A stretch of DNA of 60,575 nucleotides from CADEFX01 sp050260355 (GTDB lineage: Bacteria > Pseudomonadota > Alphaproteobacteria > Rhizobiales > Hyphomicrobiaceae), in contig JBLNBZ010000068.1 in assembly GCA_050260355.1 (NCBI GenBank), forward strand, positions 1 through 60,575. Reading direction: 5' to 3'. The notes below the pieces were generated by a model. That model worked only from the letters and a program-made list of their open reading frames with translations, was not told the origin of the DNA and ran no database searches. Below, one piece after another: positions 49,599-57,344 of the stretch (position 1 is its first letter; every line of letters begins with the position of its first letter). A program made the translations under genes and the position numbers.

Positions 49599-50534
49599 TC
49601 ATGCTCGTCGGGCCCGGGCCAGCCTGCGCTCCCGCATGAACGTCGCGAGCCCGGCGGCAACGACAATGACAATGCCGGTGACGGAGAGCAGGTCCGGCAC
49701 CTCGTTCCAGGCGAACACGCCGATCAGAATTGCCCATAGGACGACGCAGTAGCGGAATGGCGCGAGCGCCGACATCTCGGCGCTTCGCATGGCGACGACA
49801 AGGCAGATGAACCCGGCAGAAAGGAGCACGGCCGCGCCCACGACCATGGCCAGGGCCGACGCGGTCAAAGCCGGCGACGATCCGAACGGCAGGAGCGCCA
49901 GGCCCGAGAGACTGGCGAAACCGGCGGACACGGCGCCGATCGGCAAGGTCGGTGTCGCGCGGTCGATGCGGCTGGTCGCAAGGTCGCGAATGGACATGCA
50001 CAGCATCGCGGCGACGGCGAGCAGCGACCACCAGGTAAAGCCTGCGGTGCCGGGTTTCAGGATCAGGAATACGCCGATCAGCCCGGCGAGCGCCGCGAGC
50101 CAGCGCTGCCAGCCCACCCGCTCCGCGAACAGCCACGCGGCGGCGACGGTCGTCACGAGCGGAATGAACTGGAGGATGGCGCTGGCGTCGGCGATCGGCA
50201 TGCGTTGCAGCGCCGCGTTGAACAGGAGCCCCGCGCCGACCTCACCTGCAATCCGGAGTCCCATTGGCGCCGACATCAGGCCCGGATGCGACGATTGGGC
50301 CCGCTGCGAGAAGGCCACGAGCGTCAGCAGGAGGCACGCCAGCAGGCCACGGCCGGCTATCGCAGCACCAAGCCCGATGTCGCGCACCGCGCCGCGCAAG
50401 CAGGCATCGGCCGAGATCATGGCGGCGCCGGCGCCGACCACGGCCGCGATGCCGAGGAGATTGCTTTTCGCCTCTGGCTGACGCGAGGCAGCGACGACCC
50501 CTTGCTGCGGCTTGTCCACCCCCTCGATAGCCAT
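49599..50534 (-). CDS. EamA/DMT-family transporter, copy 2
   Basis: This is a 311-residue ten-helix EamA protein. A polar N-terminus of about 25 residues precedes the first helix (NLLGIAAVVGAGAAMI). AERVGWQRWLAALAGLIGV, VVAMRSAEMSALAPFRYC and GIVIVVAAGLATFMRER align directly with copies 1 and 3. The start lies one base after the stop of copy 3, and the gap to copy 1 is 25 bases. Tandem duplication followed by divergence is the simplest explanation. Confidence 0.87.
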   Translation of the reverse strand: MAIEGVDKPQQGVVAASRQPEAKSNLLGIAAVVGAGAAMISADACLRGAVRDIGLGAAIAGRGLLACLLLTLVAFSQRAQSSHPGLMSAPMGLRIAGEVGAGLLFNAALQRMPIADASAILQFIPLVTTVAAAWLFAERVGWQRWLAALAGLIGVFLILKPGTAGFTWWSLLAVAAMLCMSIRDLATSRIDRATPTLPIGAVSAGFASLSGLALLPFGSSPALTASALAMVVGAAVLLSAGFICLVVAMRSAEMSALAPFRYCVVLWAILIGVFAWNEVPDLLSVTGIVIVVAAGLATFMRERRLARARRA

Positions 50535-50535
50535 G

Positions 50536-51483
50536 TCAGGCCAACCCGGCAGATCGTCTGGCCATGCGCCGCAACGTCTGCTCGCGGAAGAACGTGTAGA
50601 GGCCCGCCCCGGCGACGATGCAGATGCCGATCAGCGTCGCCACGTCCGGCAGGTAGTTGAACACGATCATGCCTGAGAGGATGGAAAACGGGATGATGGT
50701 GTAGCGGAACGGCGCCACGGCCGAAACTTCCCCCGTGCGCATGGCCACGATCGTACAGAGCTGACCGAAAAGAGAGAAGACGCCTGCCGCCGCCAGCATG
50801 AGCAAGAGCCCGCCGGTCGGCATCGCCCACTTGGCGAAAGGCGCCACACAAAGCGCGGCTACCGTCACCGTCCCGGCGGAGATGGTCATGATCAGCACCG
50901 GCGGCACGCGCCGATCGATGCGACGCGTCGCCAGATCGCGTATCGTGGAGCACACGGCCGAGGCAATGCCGGCGACCGCCCACCAGTTGAACGCATCCGA
51001 TCCGGGCCGGATGATGATCAGGACGCCGATCAGCCCGACGACTGCCGCGCTCCAGCGCCGCCAGCCGACCCTCTCGCCCAGGAACAGCGCCGAGGCGGCC
51101 GTGATCATGAGGGGTCCAAGCTGCGTGATGGCCGTCAGATCGGCGTAGGCCAGGCGCGCGAGCCCGGACTGAAAGAACCAGCCGCCGCCGACGTCGCCGA
51201 TGGCCCGCACCGCCATGGCACGGCTCATGGCGGCCCTGAGCTCGAAGAAGGCGCCCATGACCAGCGCGGCGCCGGCTGCGATCAGCGTAACCACCAGGCC
51301 GCGGAAGAAGAGCAGCTCGCTCGTCGGCAGGCTGCTGGAGGCGATCTTCATCAGAGTATCGCCGCAGGCAAACGACGCCATGGCAACGCTCATGGCGATG
51401 ATGCCCTTGAGATTGGCGGCAGCGATGTGAGCAGCGTCCAGATGACCAGCCGCGCGCAGGTCGTCGCTCCCGCGCTCCCCCAC
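50536..51483 (-). CDS. EamA/DMT-family transporter, copy 3
   Basis: This is a 315-residue ten-helix EamA protein and the first of three tandem paralogues. GERVGWRRWSAAVVGLIGV, IVAMRTGEVSAVAPFRYT and GICIVAGAGLYTFFREQ are the shared blocks. GTG 51483 has GGGGGAG upstream; internal ATGs are possible if the polar first 25 residues are not translated. It begins 43 bases after moaA ends on the same strand, so the array may be read from the moaA promoter. Confidence 0.86.
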   Translation of the reverse strand: MGERGSDDLRAAGHLDAAHIAAANLKGIIAMSVAMASFACGDTLMKIASSSLPTSELLFFRGLVVTLIAAGAALVMGAFFELRAAMSRAMAVRAIGDVGGGWFFQSGLARLAYADLTAITQLGPLMITAASALFLGERVGWRRWSAAVVGLIGVLIIIRPGSDAFNWWAVAGIASAVCSTIRDLATRRIDRRVPPVLIMTISAGTVTVAALCVAPFAKWAMPTGGLLLMLAAAGVFSLFGQLCTIVAMRTGEVSAVAPFRYTIIPFSILSGMIVFNYLPDVATLIGICIVAGAGLYTFFREQTLRRMARRSAGLA

Positions 51484-51526
51484 CCCTTCGTCTCCCCCAC
51501 TGCGGGCCTCGCGGCCGTTCTCAGGT

Positions 51527-52555
51527 TCAGCCGCCCGTGACGCTCATGTGTCGCTGCACGGCGGGCCGCCGGGTGCGGCGGTCGATCACAAAGTCATGGC
51601 CCTTCGGCTTGCGCGAGATCGCCTCGTCGATCGCCGCATGCAGAAGCGCATCGTCTGCGCTGGCGCGCAGGGGGACGCGCAGATCGGCCGCGTCATCCTG
51701 GCCAAGACACATATAGAGCGTTCCGGTGCACGTCAGCCGTACGCGGTTGCAGCTTTCACAGAAATTGTGGGTCATCGGCGTGATGAAGCCCAGGCGGCCG
51801 CCGGTTTCGGCAACCTCGACGTAACGGGCGGGGCCGCCCGTGCGGTAGGGGATATCCTTCAGCGTGAAGTGATCCATCAGGCGCGCCCGAACGATGGACA
51901 GCGGCAGATACTGTTCGGTTCTGTCCCCTTCGATGTCGCCGAGCGGCATGGTCTCGATCAGCGTCAGATCGTGGCCGCGGCCGTGGGCGAAGCGAAGCAG
52001 ATCGACGATCTCGTCCTCGTTGACGCCCTTGAGTGCGACGGCGTTGAGCTTGATCTTCAGACCGGCGCGCTCCGCGGCCTCCATACCCGCCATGACCTGG
52101 CTGAAGTCGCCCCACCGGGTGATGGCCTTGAATCGCTCCGGGTTCAAGGTGTCGAGCGAGATGTTGACGCGTTCCACGCCCAGGTCTTTGAGCTGCTGGG
52201 CATACTTGGGAAGCTGGCTGCCGTTGGTGGTCAGCGTCAGCTCGTCGAGCGCACCGGTTGCGAGGTGCCGTGACAGCGCCTGAAAGAGCCAGAGGATGTT
52301 CTTGCGCACGAGCGGCTCCCCGCCCGTGATGCGCAGCTTGCGCACACCTCGCGCGACGAACGCCGAGCAGACCCGGTCGAGCTCCTCCAACGTCAGCAGA
52401 TCCCGCTTCGGCAGGAAGGTCATGTGCTCCGACATGCAGTAGACGCAGCGGAAGTCGCAGCGATCCGTCACGGACACACGCAGATAGGTCACGTGCCGGC
52501 CGAACGGGTCGATCAACGGCTCACTGGCTGCGGCCTGGTCTCGGGTGTCGGCCAT
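51527..52555 (-). CDS. moaA: GTP 3',8-cyclase (molybdenum cofactor synthesis)
   Basis: MoaA is the radical-SAM enzyme that converts GTP to 3',8-cyclo-dihydro-GTP in the first step of molybdopterin synthesis. The 342-residue protein carries the radical-SAM cluster motif CDFRCVYC (Cys33, Cys37, Cys40), LRITGGEPLVRKN, and the C-terminal cluster FCESCNRVRLTCTG. It ends in the conserved VTGG, needed for catalysis. The start at 52555 follows GGAG and gives the normal length. mobA, a later-acting gene of the same cofactor, lies about 2.2 kb upstream on the same strand. Confidence 0.96.
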   Translation of the reverse strand: MADTRDQAAASEPLIDPFGRHVTYLRVSVTDRCDFRCVYCMSEHMTFLPKRDLLTLEELDRVCSAFVARGVRKLRITGGEPLVRKNILWLFQALSRHLATGALDELTLTTNGSQLPKYAQQLKDLGVERVNISLDTLNPERFKAITRWGDFSQVMAGMEAAERAGLKIKLNAVALKGVNEDEIVDLLRFAHGRGHDLTLIETMPLGDIEGDRTEQYLPLSIVRARLMDHFTLKDIPYRTGGPARYVEVAETGGRLGFITPMTHNFCESCNRVRLTCTGTLYMCLGQDDAADLRVPLRASADDALLHAAIDEAISRKPKGHDFVIDRRTRRPAVQRHMSVTGG

Positions 52556-52704
52556 GTCGGGGTTGTCTCCGCAGGGCGGCCGGATGGTCCAGTCGCCGCC
52601 CACGCCAATACTAGGACCGTCGCTCCCATCTTTCAATGAAGCCCTGGGCAAACTGCCGGATTTCCGATCACAGCTTGTATGGACCTTCGGTCGCAGGAGA
52701 CTCC

Positions 52705-52739
52705 AAAAAAACACGACCCGGGAAGCGAGCTTCCCGGGT
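52705..52739 (-). terminator. Rho-independent terminator of the small repeat protein gene
   Basis: ACCCGGGAAG (52716-52725) pairs with CTTCCCGGGT (52730-52739) around a four-base loop. On the minus strand this stem is followed by CGTG and a run of seven T (A-run at 52705-52711 on the plus strand). It ends the transcript of the gene at 52786 before moaA. Confidence 0.88.
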
Positions 52740-52785
52740 TCGTATCGAAAGAAACTTAGACTTGTTCAGCGACTTGTTCAGCCGG

Positions 52786-53010
52786 TTATGGCGCCTCGTT
52801 CTCGAGCGTGCCGAAGACGCCGTCCGAACGCGGAGCCGTGTCGTTCAGCTGGTCGAAGACGCCCTTCGGGGCCGTCTGGTTCAGGTCCTCGAAGGTGCTG
52901 GCAAGCGGCGCCGTCTGGTTGATGTCGGTGAACACATCCCTGGGGGCGGCCTGTGCCGAGGCGGTAAACAGACCGAGCGCAAGGATCGAAGCTGAGATGA
53001 GGGTTTTCAT
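52786..53010 (-). CDS. Small secreted protein with four tandem 10-residue repeats
   Basis: This is a 74-residue protein of unknown function. Residues 1-22 form a clear signal peptide (positively charged start, hydrophobic core, cleavage after SAQAA). The mature part is about 50 residues and consists almost wholly of four repeats: VFTDINQTAP (26-35), TFEDLNQTAP (39-48), VFDQLNDTAP (51-60) and VFGTLENEAP (65-74). The mature protein is acidic. ATG 53010 is preceded by GGAAGGA, a good ribosome-binding site, and a strong terminator follows, so it is a monocistronic expressed gene. I do not recognise the family; a periplasmic or surface structural or binding role is conceivable, but not shown. Confidence 0.85.
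   Translation of the reverse strand: MKTLISASILALGLFTASAQAAPRDVFTDINQTAPLASTFEDLNQTAPKGVFDQLNDTAPRSDGVFGTLENEAP
52789..52935 (-). repeat. Fourfold coding repeat of about 36-42 bases
   Basis: The DNA between 52789 and 52935 encodes the four F-x-x-[IL]-[NE]-x-[TE]-A-P units at spacings of 13, 12 and 14 codons. Units 1-3 share GCCGTCTGGTTC-like cores on the plus strand, while unit 4 has diverged, which suggests stepwise internal duplication. Confidence 0.75.
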
Positions 53011-53353
53011 GTCGTGTCCTTCCTTGAAGAAATTTCGTCGAGCCACGCTGGCTCTGATGGGCATATGGGTCGATGTTGCATTGCATAAAGACGCTCTCAC
53101 ACATGCGTGACGAGGCTTGAAAAATGAGGCACTTATCGTGATGAAAGGCGCTTCGCGATCGCGAAAAAGAGAGCCAGCGGAGCCTCGAGCCAGGGCGGCG
53201 AAAAAGGGGTGAGAGAAGCGGCTCTGCGGGCCTCGTGGCGGCACGCAGACCGGCCATCGCGTCGGGTCGCACCGGCGTGCTCGCGTGCTTCGGCTAGGGG
53301 AGATGAGCTGCGGCAAGCTGCCCAGGTGGGCTCGCCGTCTCACGCTCTGCAGA
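53011..53353. other. Non-coding region upstream of the repeat protein gene, with 14-base palindrome
   Basis: These 343 bases lie between two minus-strand genes and hold no gene that I trust. The leader of the repeat gene is AT-richer than its surroundings (about 53060-53145) and probably holds its promoter. TTCGCGATCGCGAA (53152-53165) is a perfect palindrome followed by AAAG. It could be a hairpin or a protein site. Confidence 0.5.
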
Positions 53354-53740
53354 TCACGTTTTTGGGTCCTGCTTCGCTTTGCGCCGCGCTACGTCCTCGG
53401 CCTGGAGATGGCGCCCACTGTCCAACAGCTCGAGCATGTATTCGTGGTAGCTGACGCCCGCAGCCTCCGCCCTGGCAACGCGGAACTTGAGAATCGACAA
53501 GGAGGGGTTCTTCCACACCTCGCGATGCGCCTTGCGCCAGCGCCAGGAGACGAAAGCGTCGTTGACCTCATCGTCCAGCGGCGGGCCGTTGTTATGACCG
53601 ATCGGGGCGGGCAGGCCCCACTGCAGCATCTCATGAGGCGGCCGCAGCTCCAGCTCGAGCCGGAAACGCGGGGGCAGCAGCCTGCTTCGCTCTAGCCTGT
53701 CACCCATCGGCCTTACCCACTCGAGGTCGACTGATTCCAT
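53354..53740 (-). CDS. Conserved hypothetical protein with IGHNNGPPL motif
   Basis: This is a 128-residue soluble protein of unknown function. The central block APIGHNNGPPLDDE (46-59) is a signature that recurs in uncharacterised Rhizobiales proteins, and SWRWRKAHREVWKNPSLSIL follows. RAEAAGVSYHEYMLELLDSGRHL near the C-terminus is helical and could be a small DNA- or protein-binding element. No signal peptide is visible. It stands alone on the minus strand. ATG 53740 is used; a Met at codon 12 is a possible alternative. Confidence 0.72.
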   Translation of the reverse strand: MESVDLEWVRPMGDRLERSRLLPPRFRLELELRPPHEMLQWGLPAPIGHNNGPPLDDEVNDAFVSWRWRKAHREVWKNPSLSILKFRVARAEAAGVSYHEYMLELLDSGRHLQAEDVARRKAKQDPKT

Positions 53741-53864
53741 GAATCGACCACAAGCCGATCAGCCGGGCTACGCCATTTTCCAGGCATTCTGCTCGAAAAA
53801 TGGACAGCCGTTTCCCGGCGCATCAACGCATTGGAAAGCGGCATGCCTCGGGCGCCTGGGTAGC

Positions 53865-54752
53865 CTAGAATCGCTGCCCGCCGTAGAGGCACAGAGGATC
53901 CAGAACTGCCAGGTTCGGATAGGCCGGCGCCGGCGCGGCAAGCGCGAGCAATGCCGCCTTGGCCGCGGCCCCGGTCGTCAAATCCCGACGATGGTGCGCG
54001 CACGCGGCGAGCCCCGCAGCGAGCGCGACCGCCTCCGCCGCGCTCGAAGGCGCAGCTCCCGCGCGGGCGCCGACCATGGTCGAGGCACGCGGTACGACCC
54101 AGGCATCGATCGCCACCATGGCGGTTGTAGAAGCACGGTCGGCTTGCGAGGCCACGCCGACGACGACCAGATTGTCGAACTTCGGCACGACAACAGCGGT
54201 GTCCGCGTCCACCGCGGCAACAAACAGCAGCTTGCCGGCGGCGCCGGCTGCCTGACGCAGGAGCTCGAACGTCTCGCCACGTGGGTCCAGCGTCGGCAGG
54301 GCGACAATCCGCGCCGGAGTCTTGATGAGGAAGCCGATTGCCTGCGCCATTGAGCGCGGATCGTCGAGCCTGGCGCGGACCGGGACGAGACGAGCCCGTT
54401 GATAGGCGGACAGCATCAGCTTCGCCAGGGCGGTGCCGCCGCGATCGGCGCGTGAACCGGTCTGGTCGCGGGCCGAGGCATAGGGATGGCGGTCACCATC
54501 GATGACGTCCCAGCCGATGATTTCGCCTTCGCCGTCGCGCGCCAGTCTCGGCGCGATCCCCGGATCGGTATAGTCGATGCCGAAGCCGATCATGCCGACG
54601 GCGATACCGCCGGGGTCGGTGCCGGGCGGCACGTTTGGCTTCGAGCCAGCTTGCGAATGCGCAGGGAAGGGCCGAAAGCTGAGGACAATCGCCACAAGCG
54701 CGGCGATCACGCACATTGCAGGCGCACCGCTGCGGCCGGTGAAAGGCTTCAT
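53865..54752 (-). CDS. Subtilase-like protein lacking catalytic Asp and His (pseudo-protease)
   Basis: This is a 295-residue protein with a signal-type hydrophobic segment (about 13-34). GIAVGMIGFGIDYTDPGIA at 49-67 aligns with the first subtilisin block, but the catalytic Asp position is Gly56. DRGGTALAKL near 103-112 replaces the HGT box, and the His is lost. APSSAAEAVALAAG near 234-247 corresponds to the GTSMA block and keeps a Ser (Ser236). IGWDVIDGDRHPYA also resembles S8 enzymes. Proteolysis is therefore improbable; a binding or chaperone role is possible. Its ATG overlaps the mobA stop as ATGA, so it is translated together with mobA. The alignment was made by eye and needs a structure check. 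Confidence 0.72.
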   Translation of the reverse strand: MKPFTGRSGAPAMCVIAALVAIVLSFRPFPAHSQAGSKPNVPPGTDPGGIAVGMIGFGIDYTDPGIAPRLARDGEGEIIGWDVIDGDRHPYASARDQTGSRADRGGTALAKLMLSAYQRARLVPVRARLDDPRSMAQAIGFLIKTPARIVALPTLDPRGETFELLRQAAGAAGKLLFVAAVDADTAVVVPKFDNLVVVGVASQADRASTTAMVAIDAWVVPRASTMVGARAGAAPSSAAEAVALAAGLAACAHHRRDLTTGAAAKAALLALAAPAPAYPNLAVLDPLCLYGGQRF

Positions 54753-55387
54753 GATGCAGCCCCGGCCAACAGGGCGCGCGCGGTCGCCAGATCCTCCAGC
54801 GAATTGGCATTGAAGAACGGATCGATCATGCGGCCGGCGACATCGACCGGCCCGAACGGGACTGGGATCGTCTCATGCTGGCCCGTCCACTGCAGCACCT
54901 TGCGCAGACCGGCGCGGAGCTGGCGCTCCAGCTCGTCCATCAGAGAAAGAGGCCACAGGCCGACGACTTGGTGCACGCCGCTCTGCGATTGCGCCAGCGC
55001 GATCGCGCCAGGACGATTGGCGGCGGCCGATTGAAGTCGAGACACGAGGTCCGCGGGAAGGAACGGCGTGTCGCACGAGACCGTCGCGATCGCGCGCGCG
55101 TCGGGCATCTCGGCAATGGCCCAGCGCATGCCGGCCAGCATGCCCGCCAGCGGTCCGGCGAAGCCGCCGATCGTGTCCGCCACCACCGGCAGTCCGAACT
55201 GCGCGTAGCGAGACGGGTCACCGTTCGCATTGATAATGAGGCGGGAGACCTGCGGGCGAAGCCGCTCAACGACGTGTCCGAGCATGGTGCTGCCGCCAAG
55301 CTCGAGCAGTCCCTTGTCGCCCCCGCCCATGCGCCGCGACAGGCCGCCGGCAAGGATCACACCTGCGACCTGGTCGAGGTTGGCCAT
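54749..55387 (-). CDS. mobA: Molybdenum cofactor guanylyltransferase
   Basis: MobA attaches GMP to molybdopterin to form the bis-MGD or MGD cofactor of molybdoenzymes. The 212-residue protein has VAGVILAGGLSRRMGGGDKG at 7-26, the GTP-binding loop, then LIINANGD and the metal-binding Asp in IATVSCDTPFLPADL. FFNANSLEDLATA is the usual C-terminal signature. ATG 55387 has AAGGCGG upstream; a longer open frame to the left lacks similarity. It is the first gene of a mobA-pseudosubtilase pair. Confidence 0.92.
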   Translation of the reverse strand: MANLDQVAGVILAGGLSRRMGGGDKGLLELGGSTMLGHVVERLRPQVSRLIINANGDPSRYAQFGLPVVADTIGGFAGPLAGMLAGMRWAIAEMPDARAIATVSCDTPFLPADLVSRLQSAAANRPGAIALAQSQSGVHQVVGLWPLSLMDELERQLRAGLRKVLQWTGQHETIPVPFGPVDVAGRMIDPFFNANSLEDLATARALLAGAAS

Positions 55388-55746
55388 CAACTGACCGCCT
55401 TGGTCGGGGCGGCGTTGCCGCGACCATCCGGGATCGGTTGCCGACGCGGCCAGGCGCGGAACATCGAACTCGAGACCGATCTGGACCCTTGCACCACACG
55501 GCTCCCAGGTGTGTCCGCATCGGCGGCTGAGCGGCATTTAAACAGGGGACACGGGTGACACAAGGGCGCCCGAGCTGCTCGCTCGGCGCCAAGACGCCCT
55601 CCCCGTGACTTCGGCCATCGCTTCTGCCATAAACCGCCCCGAAAATCGCCGCCTGCGCGCAGGTAACCCTTTCACCAGAAAGCGAACGGGGCCATCTTCA
55701 GCAGGAAGCCTGCTTGGCTTCCCCCCGCCCCAGGAGCAATGCTCTG
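55388..55746. other. Divergent intergenic region between mobA and the Mrp-DUF971 gene
   Basis: These 359 bases contain no convincing gene. Two hairpins stand out. GGCGCC-C-GAGC (55565-55575) pairs with GCTCGGCGCC (55581-55590) with one bulged base, and GGAAGCC (55704-55710) pairs with GGCTTCC (55716-55722) directly before the AGGAG ribosome-binding site (about 55732) of the next gene. Promoters for both divergent genes should lie here. Confidence 0.5.
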
Positions 55747-57264
55747 ATGCCCGTAACGAAGCCCCAAGTTCTCGAGCGCCTGCGCCGGATCAAGGGCCCC
55801 GATTTGGAAGGCAACATCGTCGACCTGGGTCTCATCTCCGAGATCCTGCTGAAGGACGACCGCGTCTATTTCTCGATCACGATTCCGGCCGAGCGCGCGG
55901 ACGAGCTCGAGCCGCTGAGGCAGGCGGCCGAGAAAGTCGTCAAGGAAATCGACGGCGTGAAGAGCGTCACGGCGGTGCTGACCGCCGAGAAGCCGAGGGG
56001 CGCCGCAAGCACAGCCGCCGCGCCTGCGCAGCGCAGCCCCGTTCCCGAGAGCCCACGCGTGACCCAGGCGCGCGCACAAGGCGCGGCTCGGGATCGAGGC
56101 CGGCCACAGGCAGCCCAGCCCGGCGCCGGCCGCCAGCTCACAGGCGTGCCCGGCATCAAGCACATGATCGCAATTGCTTCGGGCAAGGGCGGCGTCGGCA
56201 AGTCGACGACGGCCGTCAACCTGGCGCTCGGCTTCCAGGCCATCGGCCTCAAGACCGGCATTCTCGACGCCGACATCTACGGTCCCTCGCAACCGCGGCT
56301 CTTGGGCCTGTCGGGCCGGCCGGAGGTTCTGCAGGGCAATACGTTGCGCCCGATGGAGGGCTACGGCCTCAAGGCCATGTCCATGGGCTTCATGATCGAC
56401 GAAGGCACGCCGGTGATCTGGCGCGGACCGATGGTGGTCTCGGCGCTGACGCAGATGCTGCGCGATGTTGCCTGGGGCGAGCTCGACGTGTTGGTCATCG
56501 ACATGCCGCCCGGAACCGGCGACGTGCAGCTCACGATAGCGCAGCAGGTGCCGTTGTCGGGCGCCATCATCATATCGACGCCGCAGGACCTCGCGCTCAT
56601 CGATGCGCGCAAGGGACTGAACATGTTCCGCAAGGTCGATATCCCGGTGCTCGGCATCATCGAGAACATGAGCTACTTCGTCTGCCCCAAGTGCAGCGAG
56701 CGGTCCGACATTTTCGGCCACGGCGGCGCGCACGAGGAGGCCGATCGGCTCGGCGTCCCATTCCTCGGTGAAATTCCGCTGCACATCGACATCCGCGCCA
56801 ACTCCGACAGCGGCCGGCCGATTGTGGCGACCAAGCCTGAGAGCCTGCACGCGCAGATTTTCCGTGATATCGCCGCCAGGGCGTGGGGGGAGCTCGAGGC
56901 CGCACAGGGCTTGCGACCTGAGCCGCCCAAGCTCGAGCTCAGCGATGCGAAGGACGCCCTGCGCGCGACATTCGACGGGCGCGGCCCCGTCGAGCTTTCA
57001 GCAGAGCTGCTGCGCGTGATGAGCCCGTCCGCGGAGGTGCAGGGTCATTCGGCGGAGCAGCGGGTCACCGTTGCCAAGAAGCGCAACGTGAAGATCAAAG
57101 AGCTGCGCCCGGTTGGAAACTATGCCGTGAAGATCGTGTTCGACGACGGCCACGATACCGGCCTCTATACCTGGTCCTATCTGCAGCTCCTCGGCGCCGA
57201 GAAGGAGAAGCGCTGGGCCGAGTATCTCAAGGAGCTGCAGGCCAAGGGCCTGAGCCGAGGATAG
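55747..57264 (+). CDS. Mrp/ApbC iron-sulfur carrier ATPase fused to a DUF971 domain
   Basis: This is a 505-residue scaffold or carrier for Fe-S clusters. Residues 1-85 are the N-terminal MIP18-like domain (LRRIKGPDLEGNIVDLGLIS). An Ala/Pro/Arg-rich linker covers about 92-130. The P-loop ATPase at 135-385 has IASGKGGVGKSTTAVNLALG, DADIYGPSQPRLLG, VLVIDMPPGTGDVQLT and the cluster cysteines YFVCPKCSE. Residues 396-490 are a DUF971 (gamma-butyrobetaine hydroxylase N-terminal-like) domain: LELSDAKDALRATF, LLRVMSPSAEVQGHS, RPVGNYAVKIVFDDGHDTG and YTWSYL. DUF971 is more often a separate small protein. ATG 55747 follows AGGAG. The plain Mrp part is certain, and the fusion is directly visible. Confidence 0.93.
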   Translation: MPVTKPQVLERLRRIKGPDLEGNIVDLGLISEILLKDDRVYFSITIPAERADELEPLRQAAEKVVKEIDGVKSVTAVLTAEKPRGAASTAAAPAQRSPVPESPRVTQARAQGAARDRGRPQAAQPGAGRQLTGVPGIKHMIAIASGKGGVGKSTTAVNLALGFQAIGLKTGILDADIYGPSQPRLLGLSGRPEVLQGNTLRPMEGYGLKAMSMGFMIDEGTPVIWRGPMVVSALTQMLRDVAWGELDVLVIDMPPGTGDVQLTIAQQVPLSGAIIISTPQDLALIDARKGLNMFRKVDIPVLGIIENMSYFVCPKCSERSDIFGHGGAHEEADRLGVPFLGEIPLHIDIRANSDSGRPIVATKPESLHAQIFRDIAARAWGELEAAQGLRPEPPKLELSDAKDALRATFDGRGPVELSAELLRVMSPSAEVQGHSAEQRVTVAKKRNVKIKELRPVGNYAVKIVFDDGHDTGLYTWSYLQLLGAEKEKRWAEYLKELQAKGLSRG

Positions 57265-57344
57265 ACGGTCCGTGGGCGTGGACGCGGCGCCCCCCGTCTC
57301 CTATAAGGCAAGCGTCTCGATAGCGGAGGTTCAATCGGGGTTCG

